Source of the DNA: Coenobita brevimanus
Lineage: Eukaryota > Arthropoda > Malacostraca > Decapoda > Coenobitidae
DNA: 64,000 nucleotides
Reading direction: 5' to 3'
NCBI GenBank assembly: GCA_032717465.1
Contig: JAVRFU010003718.1
Location: 3,274,445 to 3,338,444, forward strand
The notes under the pieces are model-generated. The model saw only the letters and a program-made list of their open reading frames with translations, was not told the origin of the DNA and made no database searches. This document shows positions 43,801-55,080 of this stretch, piece by piece; position 1 is the first letter of the stretch; the number at the start of each line of letters is the position of its first letter. Made by a program: the position numbers and the translations under genes.

Positions 43801-44406
43801 GAGAAAGACCTAGGTGTGATCATCAATAACAGACTATCTCCGGCTGACCACATCAGCGAGAAGGTAAGGAACATGTATACACTGCCTGCAAATATGAGAA
43901 TAGCATTCACATACATAAATGAAGACATGCTAAGAAGGATAATAACATCATTCATTAGACCAACCCTGGAATATGCATCAATAGTCTGGAGTCCTCATCT
44001 CAAAAAGCATATAGACAAGATTGAAAAAGTTCAAAGGGCCGCTACAAGATGGATACCAAGCTTAAGGGACCTAAGCTACGAAGAAAGACTAAATAAACTG
44101 AATCTACCAACACTACAGAAGAGAAAGAAAAGAGGTGACATGATAATGCTATATAAGTGCATATCAGGGAAGGAGAAAATAGACATAAATGATTACTTAA
44201 CATATGGAGAAGCATCACCAAGAGGACACTGCAAAAAACTGCATAAGAAGAGAGGTGATAAAGACGTAAGGAAATTCAGTTTCCCAAACAGAGCAATTGA
44301 TCAATGCAATGCACTACCGAATGAAATAGTGTGTGCCAAAACAATTCACAAATTTAAGGATATGTACGATAAATATGGTCTAAGACACGGGACAGTACGA
44401 GCTTGA
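40815..44406 (+). pseudogene. ORF2 of the second CR1/L2-like element, split by a MITE and one stop
   Basis: The endonuclease has YSNVDGM, CLNETKL, GDFNTNINW and GKSDHAVLNY. The RT start is GKASGPDEISCWVLRECA, with LPDIWKKAN before the insertion. After removing 42460-43058 and one TA, the frame rejoins as KAN-I-VPLFKKGN. It continues with NYRPVSLTSVVSKV, FGFRKGKSC, KYLDFKKAFDTVPHQRL, a TAG at 43366-43368 where the intact element has Trp, GVPQGSVLAPIMFLVYINDI and MFADDAKI. The C-terminus has YASIVWSPHLKKHIDKIEKV and ends GTVRA. The tail is ATTAGGTAAGAAC, then ATTGGGTAAGAAC. It is a distinct family from element 1 and was recently functional. Confidence 0.92.
42460..43058. mobile_element. Tigger-like MITE inserted in ORF2
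   Basis: The ends CAGTACAATCCCAG and CTGGGATTGTACTG are perfect inverted repeats of 14 bp. TA lies at 42458-42459 and 43059-43060. Excising it restores the host reading frame exactly. There is no internal coding. Length 599 bp. Confidence 0.95.
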
Positions 44407-45917
44407 CTCATTCCTGTAAAGATACAATTAGGTAAGAACAATTGGGTAAGAACAAAAGAATCTAAGACAATGTCAGTGGTGGTGTATCAGTTAACAAGGA
44501 GGAGGGTAATCCCTGACCGTTTGTAAGAGGACAGGGAAAGGTGTGCCGCCCACAACCCTGTCCGTATCTGCAATGTCGTTGCCGGATCAAGCAAAACTCC
44601 CAAGGTTGAGCACTGAGCAGAGCAGTGACCGGGCAATCTAGAATGTACTGGCAGAGAGGCTCAGCAGATCATGACAGGCAGTGGGGACATGGGTCAGGCT
44701 CCAAGCCAGCAATCTGCCTATAGCACAGGAACCCCATACGCAATCGTCGGAGTCTCACAAGGAGATAATTAGGCATGCCCAGTGGAATCTGAAGAGGAGT
44801 GTAGGCCACAGCCGCAGCATACCAGGCAGCCGATCGAGAGCCCTTGGCGATACATAGTTGATGATCCTCCCTGGTGCGCCTGCCAATAATGTTGCCCACC
44901 CCAGAGAGAACAATTGAGACACTAGGGGGAAGCTGAAAAGTCACCACTGGGAACAAGCTAGCTCCATCTGCTGAGTCTGCAAGCTCACTCCCCGCAAGAC
45001 CGACATGCCCGGGGACCCAATGAAAAGTCACCGAGCCACTCTGCTGCTGTATGAGGGAAGACACGGTGTAAATTTCGGTCAGTAAAACCGTGTGCTCTGT
45101 GATGGAAAATTATTGCAAGTGCTGAAGGGAGGAGAGGGAGTCCGTATGTATAAACATACGCCAGAGACAGTTGCGATGGGCATGGCACAGCACACAAAGT
45201 AGCACCACCAGCTCTGCCTGGAAAGCAGAGACCCCGAGGAGATACGCCACGATTCCATGAGGTTCCCACAGGCAAACACCACCCCTGCAGAACAATCAGA
45301 GCCAACTGACCTGTCGGTGTAAGTTGCTGCCGATGCTGTGGAGTGCAAGGCAGCAATCCTACTGAGTCCCTCCTGCCGAAGGACGGTCGGAAAGGAGTGG
45401 CGAGGTGGTGTCTCCGTGGGAAATAAAACGGTATAAGGGAGAGATGTCCAGGGAGATGGAGGAGAGAACCCCGGACAAGTCAGGTCAGGTTTACGACAAA
45501 CCTCCGGTGCAACACCCAAGTTGTGTACAGTAGCGGTGGTGGCCCTAGCACAATCGTGGTGGGGCAGTGGGTCAACGGGCCGAACTGTTAGCCGCCGCAA
45601 GAGGACAGAGACTGGCAAGAAGGGCCGGCGTTGCACCAGTTATAGAGTGACTGCCGTCGACCGCAATGCCACACGATGAGAAAGGAAGGGAAATCCACTC
45701 TCCCCACGCAAGTTAACTAGGCGTGTCCAGCGGGGAGTGCCCAGCATAACCTGCAAAGCTACATTCTGAAGCACCTCCAGAGAACGAGCAAAAGATGGGG
45801 TAAGACTGGTGAGACGGATCGCACTGTAATCGACCAGCTAGCAGATTGCATGTGTGTAAAAGGTGCACAAGGCTGTGTAGGAAGCCCCTAGGCTGCGTTT
45901 AGATAGATAACGCAGCG
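44407..45917 (-). pseudogene. I/R1/jockey-type RT thumb, RNase H and Cys knuckle relic
   Basis: The fuller sister of 1-981. The minus strand shows the thumb (45917-45640), YTDRSVGSDCSAGVVFACG, a shifted frame with VSAFQAELVVLLCVL and FIHTDSLSSLQHLQ, then VTFHWVPGHVGLAGSELADS at 45030-44960. It continues IGRRTREDHQL, LRLRRLRMGFLCY and DPCPHCLS near 44670, with a TAG before a CQYILDCPV-like completion of the knuckle. RNase H motif residues Asp-Glu-Asp and His are all visible but split over frames. The 3' UTR lies at 44420-44650. Confidence 0.82.
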
Positions 45918-46088
45918 CAGAAATGCATGTGGTGGCTCGCTCTTGAAAATACCTGACGTGCGTGGAGAAGGTGAGCCTACTGTTGAAAAAAGACCCATAA
46001 GTATTTGTGGAGCATCACAATCCGATTGTTGCCGGGTGAATAAATGTTATTCTGTGCTAATGGCTCATAAAAATTAATTTCTTAAGCA

Positions 46089-46436
46089 TCCCTGCTGGCT
46101 GGAACACACGTTGTCTGAATGTTGTCAGGAGTACCGTAATAAGGAAGGACCTCTGCTGACTGGAACACACGTTGTCTGAATGTTGTCAGGAGTACCGTAA
46201 TATGGAAGGACCTCTGCTGGCTGGAACACACGTTGTCTGAATGTTATCGGGAGTACCGTAATATGGAAGGACCTCAGCTGCCTGGAACACACGTTGTCTG
46301 AATGTTGTCGGGAGTACCGTAATATGGAATGACCTCAGCTGGCTGGAACACATGTTGTATGAATGTTGTCGGGAGTACCGTAATATGGAATGACCTCAGC
46401 TGGCTGGAACACACGTTCGAATGTCATCAAAAGCAG
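46089..46436. repeat. 61-bp minisatellite, six units
   Basis: Anchor GGAACACACG at 46101, then every 61 bases to 46406. Homologous to the nine-unit array at 1140-1690. The next ~370 bases are non-coding. Confidence 0.93.
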
Positions 46437-46802
46437 GTTACGCATGTTTTTTCTGAGTGACTGTTGTCCGTCTCCCTGCACCCACCCTCATTCCTAAGAA
46501 GCCCATTCAATGAAAACTTTAATTCAGCATTCCAATTTGCAGTTGATATCCCACCTCTTACTGAGAATTCTCAAGTACAGTCATATGCTAGCAGAACTAC
46601 AAAACCAATATGATAAGATGAATGATATATATGTCAGCAAGTGACTTCAATAACTTAAGCTGGCGGGAAAAAGTGACTAGGGAAACAATGTGTTAGTCTA
46701 CTAAGCTTTTCTGAGCAAGAAACCTTGTATGAATAAAGTTAATATATAATGCAACTCCGCAGCCTACTGATAAAATATTGTGCAAGTACTCACTCATCCT
46801 TA

Positions 46803-48030
46803 CGAACATTGTTAGAGTCGAAGGACAGCTGGACAGTCATCCTCCACATCCACAGCTGATGTGGATGGCACTGGTTCTGGCTGCTGCGGCAGTTTTGATG
46901 ACCGCTGTGCGGCTTTCTGGAACATCATTCTAATGTCACTTTGTTTAATTTTCTTGCACCTCTCAGTAATCATCTAGTTATTGAGTTGGTGTAGAAACAT
47001 TATGGATTGTGAGGAAAAAAAAATGGCTTCGTCTCGGCAAACATGATGTTCATTGCATTTATTCCATCACCACGAAATTTTAGTCTCTTCAGGCTCTTCC
47101 TCGTCACTTTCTTGATCCTTGGTGTTTTCTTTTCCTCTGTTCATCACTACATCTATTATTTGCTTGGTGCTGAAATTATGGGCGACAGGAATATTTTCAT
47201 CAACTTTCATCCACTCCCGAACTTCTTCCTGGGGAACAATGTGGCCTGCCAAGTCGCATACCTCCTCCTGAAGATCCTCACTCGATGTTTTTTCGGACGG
47301 GAAGCCCTCAAATTGTTCGTCGTCATCAGAGCTTTCAGATTCAGTCATAACCCTACGCCATATCTTGTGCCAACACCTACTGACGGTTTGTTTCCTCACA
47401 TTTTTCCATGTGATTGCCAGAGTGTGAATGGCTTCTCTTAAGTTGAACTCCTTTCGAAACTCGCCAATTTTCCCATCAGCATTTAGGACTTTACGCATAA
47501 AGTCTCACGTGTACAACATCTTGATGTCTTGAATGACACCCTGGTCCATGGGTTAAACAAGGCTGGTAATACTGAGTGGCATGAACAATGCAAAACTGTT
47601 ACCATTTACGAGCTGATCAGCTGGGGGAAGCGCTCGGCAGTTATCAAGCACAAGCACCACTTTACTGTCCTCTGGCTTACCAATTTTCTTAAGATGATTC
47701 TTAATACTTGGAACAAAGATGTCGTGAAACCACCAAAGAAAAATTTCACAGTCCATCCAGGCATTATTCTGTGCTTTGTAATAAACAGGCAAAATAAGAC
47801 AACCCTGTGAAACACCGTGGCTTGCCGTACTTGCCAATAACCAGCAGCTTGAGTGTGTGTGTACCCGCCGCATTTCCACAGACAAGCACAGTCACTCTAT
47901 CCTAATTTTGTTTGAATCCAACTGCTACTTTCTCAGGGCCACATGCAAGAGTTGATATTGGTAAGGATTGGCGCATTAGCCCAGTTTCATCGGCGTTATA
48001 TATTAGCTCTGCAGTCAATCCGTGTTCAGA
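46803..48030 (-). pseudogene. Tigger/pogo-type transposase relic, second copy
   Basis: Homologous to 2058-3273. The acidic C-terminal region is open for 143 codons (47498-47067), ending SDEEEPEETKISW, where the other copy is broken. SKVVLVLDNCRALPP carries the second Asp. In the first catalytic region a TAG replaces Lys of NKDRVTV (about 47904). The N-terminus is missing, with the RTE tail at 48032. Confidence 0.87.
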
Positions 48031-48031
48031 A

Positions 48032-50255
48032 ACTATCTATCTATCTATCTATTGCCAGATGCCTCAATCCTGCACGGGGTGGCCTCAAAAAAATCATCTC
48101 CACGTCGCCCTGTCCCCCACCATTTCACTGCCCTGCTCCCAACTCACACCACCCTCTCTCATATACCTCTCCAACCCATCCCTCCATCTCATCCTAGGCC
48201 TCCAAATCCATGAAAGCCGCATATATCTTCTTTCCCTTCTCCAGAAACTTTTCCACTAAAGATCTAAGAATGAATATCTGATCTACACAACCTCTTCCCA
48301 TCCTAAAACCACCCTGTTCTTCTCCAACTAATTCCGCTGTCATTTCTTTAACTCTGTCAATAAGTATCCTACCATACACTTTTCCTATTACACTAAGAAG
48401 ACAAATGCCCCTATGATTACCACACACTTATTTTTCCCCATTCCCTTTGTACAAGGGAATAATTATATCTGACTTCCAATCCAATCTGCACATCTTCCAC
48501 ATCCATTCTAATACTATCTCTCCCCCATGCTTCAGCATACCACCACACACTCCACCAATTCCTGGGGCTTTCCCCAATTTGACTTTCTTCATTGCTTCCA
48601 CAACTTCTATCCTACTGATTTCTTCTTGTCTTCTCACCTCCTTCTTTCTCCCAGCCATTCCCCAGCCGCTTATACTTACATTACTTCCATCTTCCATGTT
48701 CAACGATTGCTTAAAATGTTCATTCCATCTGCTCACTTTTTCTCCCTTCTCCACTAGTAATCTATCATTATTTATCTTTTACTCCCCTGCTAACTTGAAT
48801 GCTACCCTGTCTTACTCTCTTCACCTCCTTCCAGAACATTTTCTTACAGTCTCTTCACTTTACACCCAAATTCCTTCCAAATTCTTCATCCACTCTCTTC
48901 TTACTCTCGCTTACTAATCTTTTCACCTCTCTCTTTCTTTCTACATATAACTCTCTCTTCCACCTCTCAACTTCTTCCAAGCCCCTATTTCTCATCCATT
49001 CATTGTATCCTTTCTGCTTTTGTGCCACAGCCTGTCTTACCTCTTCATTCCACCACGCTGTTCATTGCACACCCCTCCATCTTCTCTTCATCCCACACAC
49101 CACATCACATGCTGCACATATTTCTTCTGTAAATATCCTGCACACACTTTCCACGTCCCCCATCTGCTCTAATTCATATTTGCCCAATCATTCCTCCACT
49201 TCTCTCTTATACTCTGCCTTTTTCTTACCCTCTTGTAACCTTTCCACTCTCCTTCCAAATACTCTTTCTTCCCGTCTCTCCCTTCTTCTATTTCTCCATC
49301 CTAATTGGTCCTTGATTCTGGCCACCACCAAGTAATGGTCACAAAGTCCACTCCCCCAACCTCTATAAGCTCTTGCATCCATTACACATTTTTGCATCCT
49401 TTCATCAACACACACATAATCAATCATTGCCTTCCTTTCATTCAGTTCACCACCCACCCTTCTCATCACTCGCCATGTATACCTGTGAATCATCTTGTGC
49501 CTGAAGACGGTATTGGCTATCACCAACCCCCTCCCAGCATTGCCATTCTCATCTATCTCAGCAGGCACACCCCACTCACCAACTATTCCATCCATCTTCA
49601 CATTCCCTACTTTACCATTCATATCTCTGATCAAAAACACTCTCTCATTCCTTCCAAACTTTTCCATGCACACTTCCACATTTGTCCAGAACTCTTCTCT
49701 CACTCTACTTGAATGATCTTGCGTTGGCGCATACACACACACACACTATCACCCACATTTGTATTCCAACTTTCAATCTTACCCACACAATCCTTGACCC
49801 AACTGATCCATACTCTCTTATGCTCTTCTTCCATTTTTAACTCACAACTATACATACTCCTTCTTTTGCCCTCTCATTCTCACCTACTCCTGCACATATA
49901 CCCCATCCATACTCCCATTCTCTCACACTCTCACCTCCCCATTTCGTTTCAGTTATTCCGCATACATCAACTTTCGCACCCTCAAGCACCTGGACAATCT
50001 CTCTCTCTCTTTCACCTCATCATTCGCTCCCCTTACATTCCAAGTTCCGATAACCATGTCCTTTGTCCGGTCCTTGGTCGTCATCTTTTGGTCAGTCCTT
50101 GTCCAAGGCTTATTGTTTGTCTTTTTAGTTAGTTGTTTTCCGGGGAGGGGCACTAACCCTCCGCCAACTCTTTTAGTCGCCTTTTACGACAAGCAGGTTT
50201 ACTGGGGGAGTATTCATGAAAAAAAAAACCCTACCCCCAGGGGGTCAATCTGACA
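48032..50255 (-). pseudogene. RTE-type element, endonuclease present, RT core deleted, second copy
   Basis: Same structure and same internal deletion point (at about 48199) as 3294-5500. Endonuclease motifs are MVIGTWNVRGA, DMNGKVGNVKMDG and GSGLCDHYLVVARIKDQL; here SDH reads CDH, a likely loss of function. TGG replaces the TAG of copy A at the MWV position, with a 6-base GT expansion. A TGA at about 49187 ends the linker frame. (TATC)n lies at 48032-48051. Confidence 0.87.
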
Positions 50256-50552
50256 TATTTAGCAGACGTGGGGTAATCGTAATCTGTAATCGTAATCGAT
50301 TGTAATCGATTATAGACTTTTGTGTAATCGTAATCGTAATTGACTACAGTAGGTATGCATAGTACCCGAGCTCACAGTAAGTGAATCTCATTGTACGCGA
50401 GGACCTATTTTTTATCGAATTGTAATGTATTTTTAATAGCATGTGAATTGAACTCGTAATACGCGAGACAGCTGGGAAGAGTGGCTCAAATCCGGAGCTT
50501 AGAGCAAGAGGGCTGAGAGCAGGAGACCACAGCAGAACAGCCAGCACCACCA
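50256..50552. other. Non-coding stretch with TAATCG repeats, second copy
   Basis: Homologous to 5501-5799. The TAATCG words are slightly more regular here (GTAATCGTAATCGATTG). Confidence 0.6.
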
Positions 50553-50864
50553 GTGATGGAGAATGGAGACTTGTCGATGATGGAGATCGGCTGGGTAGTG
50601 TGTGCCCTAGATAAGTTCAAGGAAGAATTCAAGGACATCGAACACTGTCAGTTGCAATTGGTGGAAGTGATGACTTCACTGGACAGAACCTTCTGCTACT
50701 ACACAGACAGGCACAACCAGGTTAACAGACGGAAGCAAACCTTCATCACACATTTCCTGCGGCCTCAAGAAAGTGAGGAATCACTCCCTTCAACTTCAAC
50801 AGAGCCATATCCTGGGGAAGATCAAGAGGATGATGCAATGTCTGAGGTGTCAGAAAGACTTTGA
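50553..50864 (+). CDS. Conserved 103-codon reading frame, second copy
   Basis: Same start (MMENGDLSM) and end (SEVSERL) as 5800-6111, with only a few substitutions (for example ESLPS for ESFPS and EDDAM for EDNPM). Retained openness in both copies is weak evidence of a real protein tail. Function is not recognised. Confidence 0.4.
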   Translation: MMENGDLSMMEIGWVVCALDKFKEEFKDIEHCQLQLVEVMTSLDRTFCYYTDRHNQVNRRKQTFITHFLRPQESEESLPSTSTEPYPGEDQEDDAMSEVSERL

Positions 50865-51592
50865 AGGGTTTATGAACAAAGTGGGTGCATTAGCTAGTGA
50901 AAATGTCGAAAGTGGTGGTGACGAGAGTGGCGAGGAAGGTGGTGTGTCGGGTGCTGCAGGAGGTGCACACTAGGTGCCTCACCCTGCCTTGGATCCCCTT
51001 CTTAAGTCCATCAAGCTTGTTGTCCTCTTGAGTTAAGGTGAGCAGCCATATTCTTGTTGGTTTAGTTAAATCATATCCTTGTTGATTTAGTAAAGCCATA
51101 ATCTTGGTTCAATTTATTAGGTCATCTGTCTTAGATATTTTCCCTGTACAGTACAATACTGTACTCAGGTCTGAAAGGAGTCTAAAGGGTTGCCCATGAA
51201 GGGGGGTGCCGCCCATATTATTATTATTATTATTATTATTTTTTGGGTGGGAAAAAAGATCTCGATGATGACGATGATAATGATGTCAAACTTTAAATAA
51301 CCTTCAATAAAGTTTGTTTTATTAAGCCTGGCCTCCCCATCACCCCTTACAGCCAGCCCAGTCCACAGGCAATAACAAAATTACAAAAAGCATAATATAC
51401 TACATTAAAACCACCATCATCATCCAACTCTTTCCCTTATCAGACATGGCTTTAGAAAATCAGAAACAAAATAGTACAGACCACATACAACACTAGGTAG
51501 GTCACGCAGAACATCGTGCTGAATCAAGTTCGTCCTAAAACATTACATATATTTACAGGTAAAATAGGGAGGTAGGTTCTGGAAGCCCAATA
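50865..51592. repeat. Non-coding repeat unit, with (ATT)n
   Basis: Homologous to 6112-6848. The (ATT)n is at 51215-51242. Its second half is repeated after the Tigger at 53515-53884. Confidence 0.8.
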
Positions 51593-53512
51593 CAGTACAC
51601 CCTCATTATCGACGTTTTTTTTATTGACGGATTTGATTATCAACGGTTTTTTTGTCTCCTGGGAGTTAAATTATTATTATTAAAAAAATAAAAAAATAAA
51701 GAATTGTATTGGCACCTCCTAGCAAGTTTGCGCGCCATCCTGCCAGGTGTCTCTGGCTGCTCGCGGCATGTTCCCGCCGACCCAACAAACAACAGCATTA
51801 GTACACGTTTGTCTGTTGTTCTCATATCGTGTTCGGCTATCGTGCTTTCGCGATCATCAAGGCTCCGAAGCGCCCTTGTAACACTCCAACTGGAAATAAG
51901 GCAGCTAAGAGAGCAAGGAAAGTACTTACCTTGGAAGTAAAGAACGAAATATTACAAAAACTTAGAAGTGGAATGAGCTATGCAGCGGTTGGTCGCGAGT
52001 ATGGCATGAATGAGTCCAGTGTTCGTGGCATAAAATGTAGAGAAAAAGACATTAAAGATGCTCTGGCTTCGTACACACCAGGATCGGCTAAAGTAACGAT
52101 GCATGTGAGAGATGATGCCTTGGTGAAGGTGGAAAAGGCACTGAATATTTGGACTGAGGACTTAAACCGTCGACACGTGCCGCTAGACTCCCAGTTCATC
52201 TGAAACAAAGCAAAACAACTCTACGCTCGGTTTGCTGGTGAAAGCAGTGGTGTTGGTGAAGATAATGGTGATGAAAGTGAGGCAGGTGAAAATAGTGATG
52301 ATGGTGATGAAAGTAATGACAATGGTGATAGGCCTAGTAATGTTGGTGCTTCTAGGCAAAAGAAATTTGCAGCCAGCAAGGGCTGGTTCGAGAATTTTAA
52401 GAAAAGGTATGGCCTACATAACATTAGGATGACTGGTGTAGCAGCTTCAGCAGATCAGATAGCAGGAGAATCGTACCCACGTGACTTTGCTGAACTTATA
52501 AGGGAGAAAGGGTACAGGCATGAACAAGTGTTTAATGCGGACGAAACACGCCTGTGGTGGAAGAAAATGCCTAAAAGAACGTACATTTCGAAGAAGGAGA
52601 AAAGTGCGCCAGGCTTTAAAGCAGCAAAAGATCCGTGTGTCTGTGCTGTTGTGTGGTAATGCAGAAGGACATATGATAAAACCCATGCTCCTGTATCATT
52701 TGTTATAATGTTAAAGACGAGTTGGATTTTTTTGTCAATAAAGAATATTTCTTGCAAAAGTTAGGCAGAGATTAAATATGAAATATACGAGCATAAGGAG
52801 AGTTGAATTTTCCTAAAAGAAGATCCTAGCGAAAGCTAGGCTAAGATTCATCTTTGATAGCATAAACTGCCATACAGTCGTGAAAATTTAGGTCTGCGAG
52901 AAATGGAATATCAAGAATGAAAGGAAGCTCTTGAGAATGAAAGTAAATAGGAGAGCGTGGTCTCTCTGGTATGAGCTAGCAGCACTGGCGTGTGTTGTGA
53001 AGATCGGTGCGAACAGCTGATCTAACGTAACACTTGCCCCATACTCTCAGTTATTAGAACGTATGAATGACCACCACTGCTGCTTTCGTTTTTTTTTTTT
53101 TTTTTTACACACTCGGTTATATAAACATATGGATGGCTACAACTGCTGGTTTCGCCTTTTATTTTTAGATGAAGTGAGGTGTAAGTGGAGAGAGAAGTGA
53201 TGATACAGCAGCCATTACAATTTGAGGTCCAGTGTACGACCACTATGCATCAACATCAGAGATTATGCTATTTTTTCCATAATTCTTTACTTAATATAAG
53301 TAGTTTTATTATGATATTCAGTTTTTCAATTGCCTAACTAATTTATTTCTAAGAAACACCAAAACTAAACTCCATATTACATACGAGTGATTGAAGGGAT
53401 ATTAAAATATATAAATAAAGGGTAAATGACCAGACGAAAATCGGTATCGACGGTTTTAGGCATCGACGGGTATCTTAGGCACCTATCCCCCGTCGATAAT
53501 GAGGGTGTACTG
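51593..53512. mobile_element. Tigger-type DNA transposon (CAGTACACCCTC ends)
   Basis: The left end CAGTACACCCTCATTATCG is matched in inverse by CGATAATGAGGGTGTACTG at the right, a perfect inverted repeat of at least 19 bp. TA flanks both sides. It carries a plus-strand transposase (51829-52708) that is cut short; the rest is non-coding with a T-run at 53089-53108. Confidence 0.95.
51829..52708 (+). pseudogene. Tigger transposase, N-terminal half
   Basis: The frame reads GNKAAKRARKVLTLEVKNEI, LQKLRSGMSYAAVGREYGMN and ESSVRGIKCREKDIK (pogo/CENP-B DNA-binding domain), then LNRRHVPLDSQFI. A TGA at 52201-52203 breaks the frame, which resumes NKAKQLYARFAGES. An acidic spacer (GDESEAGENSDDGDES) precedes the second helix-turn-helix region (KGWFENFKKRYGLHNIRMTG). 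The catalytic start is EQVFNADETRLWWKKMP and APGFKAAKDP, followed by a frameshift into CVSVLLCGNAEGHMIKPMLL-like sequence. The later catalytic residues are gone. Inactive. Confidence 0.9.
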
Positions 53513-53514
53513 TA

Positions 53515-53884
53515 TTATTTTTAGGTGGGAAAAAAGATCTGGATGATGACGATGATAATGATGTCAAACTTTAAATAACCTTCAATAAAGTTTGTTTTAT
53601 TAAGCCTGGCCTCCCCATCACCCCTTACAGCCAGCCCAGTCCACAGGCAATAACAAAATTACAAAAAGCATAATATACTACATTAAAACCACCATCATCA
53701 TCCAACTCTTTCCCTTATCAGACATGGCTTCAGACAATCAGTAACAAAATAGTACAGACCACATACAACACTAGGTAGGTCATGCAGAACATCGTGCTGA
53801 ATCAAGTTCGTCCTAAAACATTACATATATTTACAGGTAAAATAGGGAGGTAGGTTCTGGAAGCCCAATACTATAAAGATAACT
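53515..53884. repeat. Second copy of the 350-bp flank after the Tigger
   Basis: From TTATTTTTAGGTGGG to CCCAATACTATAAAGATAAC it repeats 51237-51592 and, like the other loci, carries on past the CCCAATA point where the left-hand copy is interrupted. Confidence 0.88.
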
Positions 53885-53893
53885 ACTGTATAT

Positions 53894-54598
53894 ATATACT
53901 GGGTTTGGTTATTAATTGTGGAAAAACTGAAATAATCAATATGAATATGGAAAATGCGCAGGAATGTGTAATTGGAGGTACGGTTGTAAAGCAAGTTGAT
54001 AGGTTTAAATATTTAGGTACTTATTTAGCCAAGGATGGTTCTTTGAACTTTGAATTCGAGGAAAGGTTAAAGAAGGCTAATCAGGCAATGGGAATGCTTA
54101 AAAATATTTGGAATAATAACAATTTCTCTGTGCATACAAAAATCAAACTTTATAAGGTAATGGTTAGGAGTATCTTAATTTATGGACACGAGTCTTGGTA
54201 CAGCACAGTGACTATGGAAAATAAATTCTTGGTGTTTGAAAATAAGGCACTTAGAAGAATATTAGGAGTTAAATGGTGGGAAAGGATACCAAATAGTAGA
54301 ATTAGAGAAATAACGGGAGTGCAGCCGATCGATGAATATGTTAGATTCTCACGATGGAAGTGGCTAGGACATGTGTATAGGAGACAGGGAATAGTACGAG
54401 GTACACCAGGGTGGGTGGCACTTGGTAGGAGAGGTAGAGGAAGGCCAAAAGAGACGTGGGTGAGGACAATGAGACGGGAAGCTGGAGATGAGTGTTGGGG
54501 AGATCTTGAGGAGTTAGCACAAGATAGGATGTGGTGGTGTGAGTTCATCGAGGCCCTATGCATCCCCGAGGGTGCCACAGGAAATGATTGATTGATTG
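53894..54598 (+). mobile_element. 5'-truncated non-LTR retrotransposon insertion with target duplication
   Basis: ACTGTATAT is present on both sides (53885-53893 and 54599-54607). The right boundary is a TGATTGATTGATTG tail. Paralogous loci at 8817, 19010 and 59155 lack the insertion. It carries the 3' 229 codons of an RT-type protein. Confidence 0.92.
53905..54591 (+). CDS. C-terminal fragment of a reverse-transcriptase protein
   Basis: 228 codons open to the stop. It begins after the catalytic box with INCGKTEIINM and VDRFKYLGTYLAKDG, continues IKLYKVMVRSILIYGHESWY and FENKALRRILGVKWW, then FSRWKWLGHVYRRQGIV, GRRGRGRPKETWVRTMRREA and LAQDRMWWCEFIEALC. The YLG..L..DG, LLYG-like, WLGHV.R and RGRPK..W series is the usual post-palm region of RTE- and related non-LTR polymerases. 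It is partial because the insertion was 5'-truncated. Lack of any stop suggests a young insertion. The family differs from the other RTE copies in this window. Confidence 0.88.
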   Translation: MVINCGKTEIINMNMENAQECVIGGTVVKQVDRFKYLGTYLAKDGSLNFEFEERLKKANQAMGMLKNIWNNNNFSVHTKIKLYKVMVRSILIYGHESWYSTVTMENKFLVFENKALRRILGVKWWERIPNSRIREITGVQPIDEYVRFSRWKWLGHVYRRQGIVRGTPGWVALGRRGRGRPKETWVRTMRREAGDECWGDLEELAQDRMWWCEFIEALCIPEGATGND

Positions 54599-54607
54599 AC
54601 TGTATAT

Positions 54608-55080
54608 TAAGACAGGTTATTAAAAATGCCCCAAGGCAGTGCGTTTACACACAATATCGCCGACTGGACGCACCAGTGCATCCTAACCTAACAGAGAGGT
54701 TTTGTCCCCAAATACCTACCATAATTCTAACCACCAACGACTGCCACTAAACCTAACCTTGAAAGCCTACAATACCAACCGTGCAAAAAATTCTAACCTG
54801 ATCAACACGTAAAAAATCCCTACCCAGTATCATGCATATTTTGAATGAATCACTTTTGGTAAACTGTCATTACAAAAAGGCAAATTTTCATTGTCGTTTA
54901 GTTTCTAAAGGCTCCACTATGCTTGCATGTGTCAGCCTTGGTCACCTAATGGCAGGTTTCCATGCTGCTCATCTCAGGCAACTTCCCTATTCAGATCCTT
55001 AACCCCAAGGTCACACTCAATAACCTCGTCCAAGGTCTTTTTCTGTCTACCTCTGACAACCCTATCCCTAATGTTAATAA
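54608..55080. repeat. Non-coding unit, copy B
   Basis: Homologous to 8824-9290. No gene seen. Confidence 0.6.

Noticed and set aside
52221..52757. Minus-strand frames opposite the Tigger transposase
   Set aside because: Antisense of the acidic spacer and catalytic start; the plus strand shows the conserved transposase motifs.
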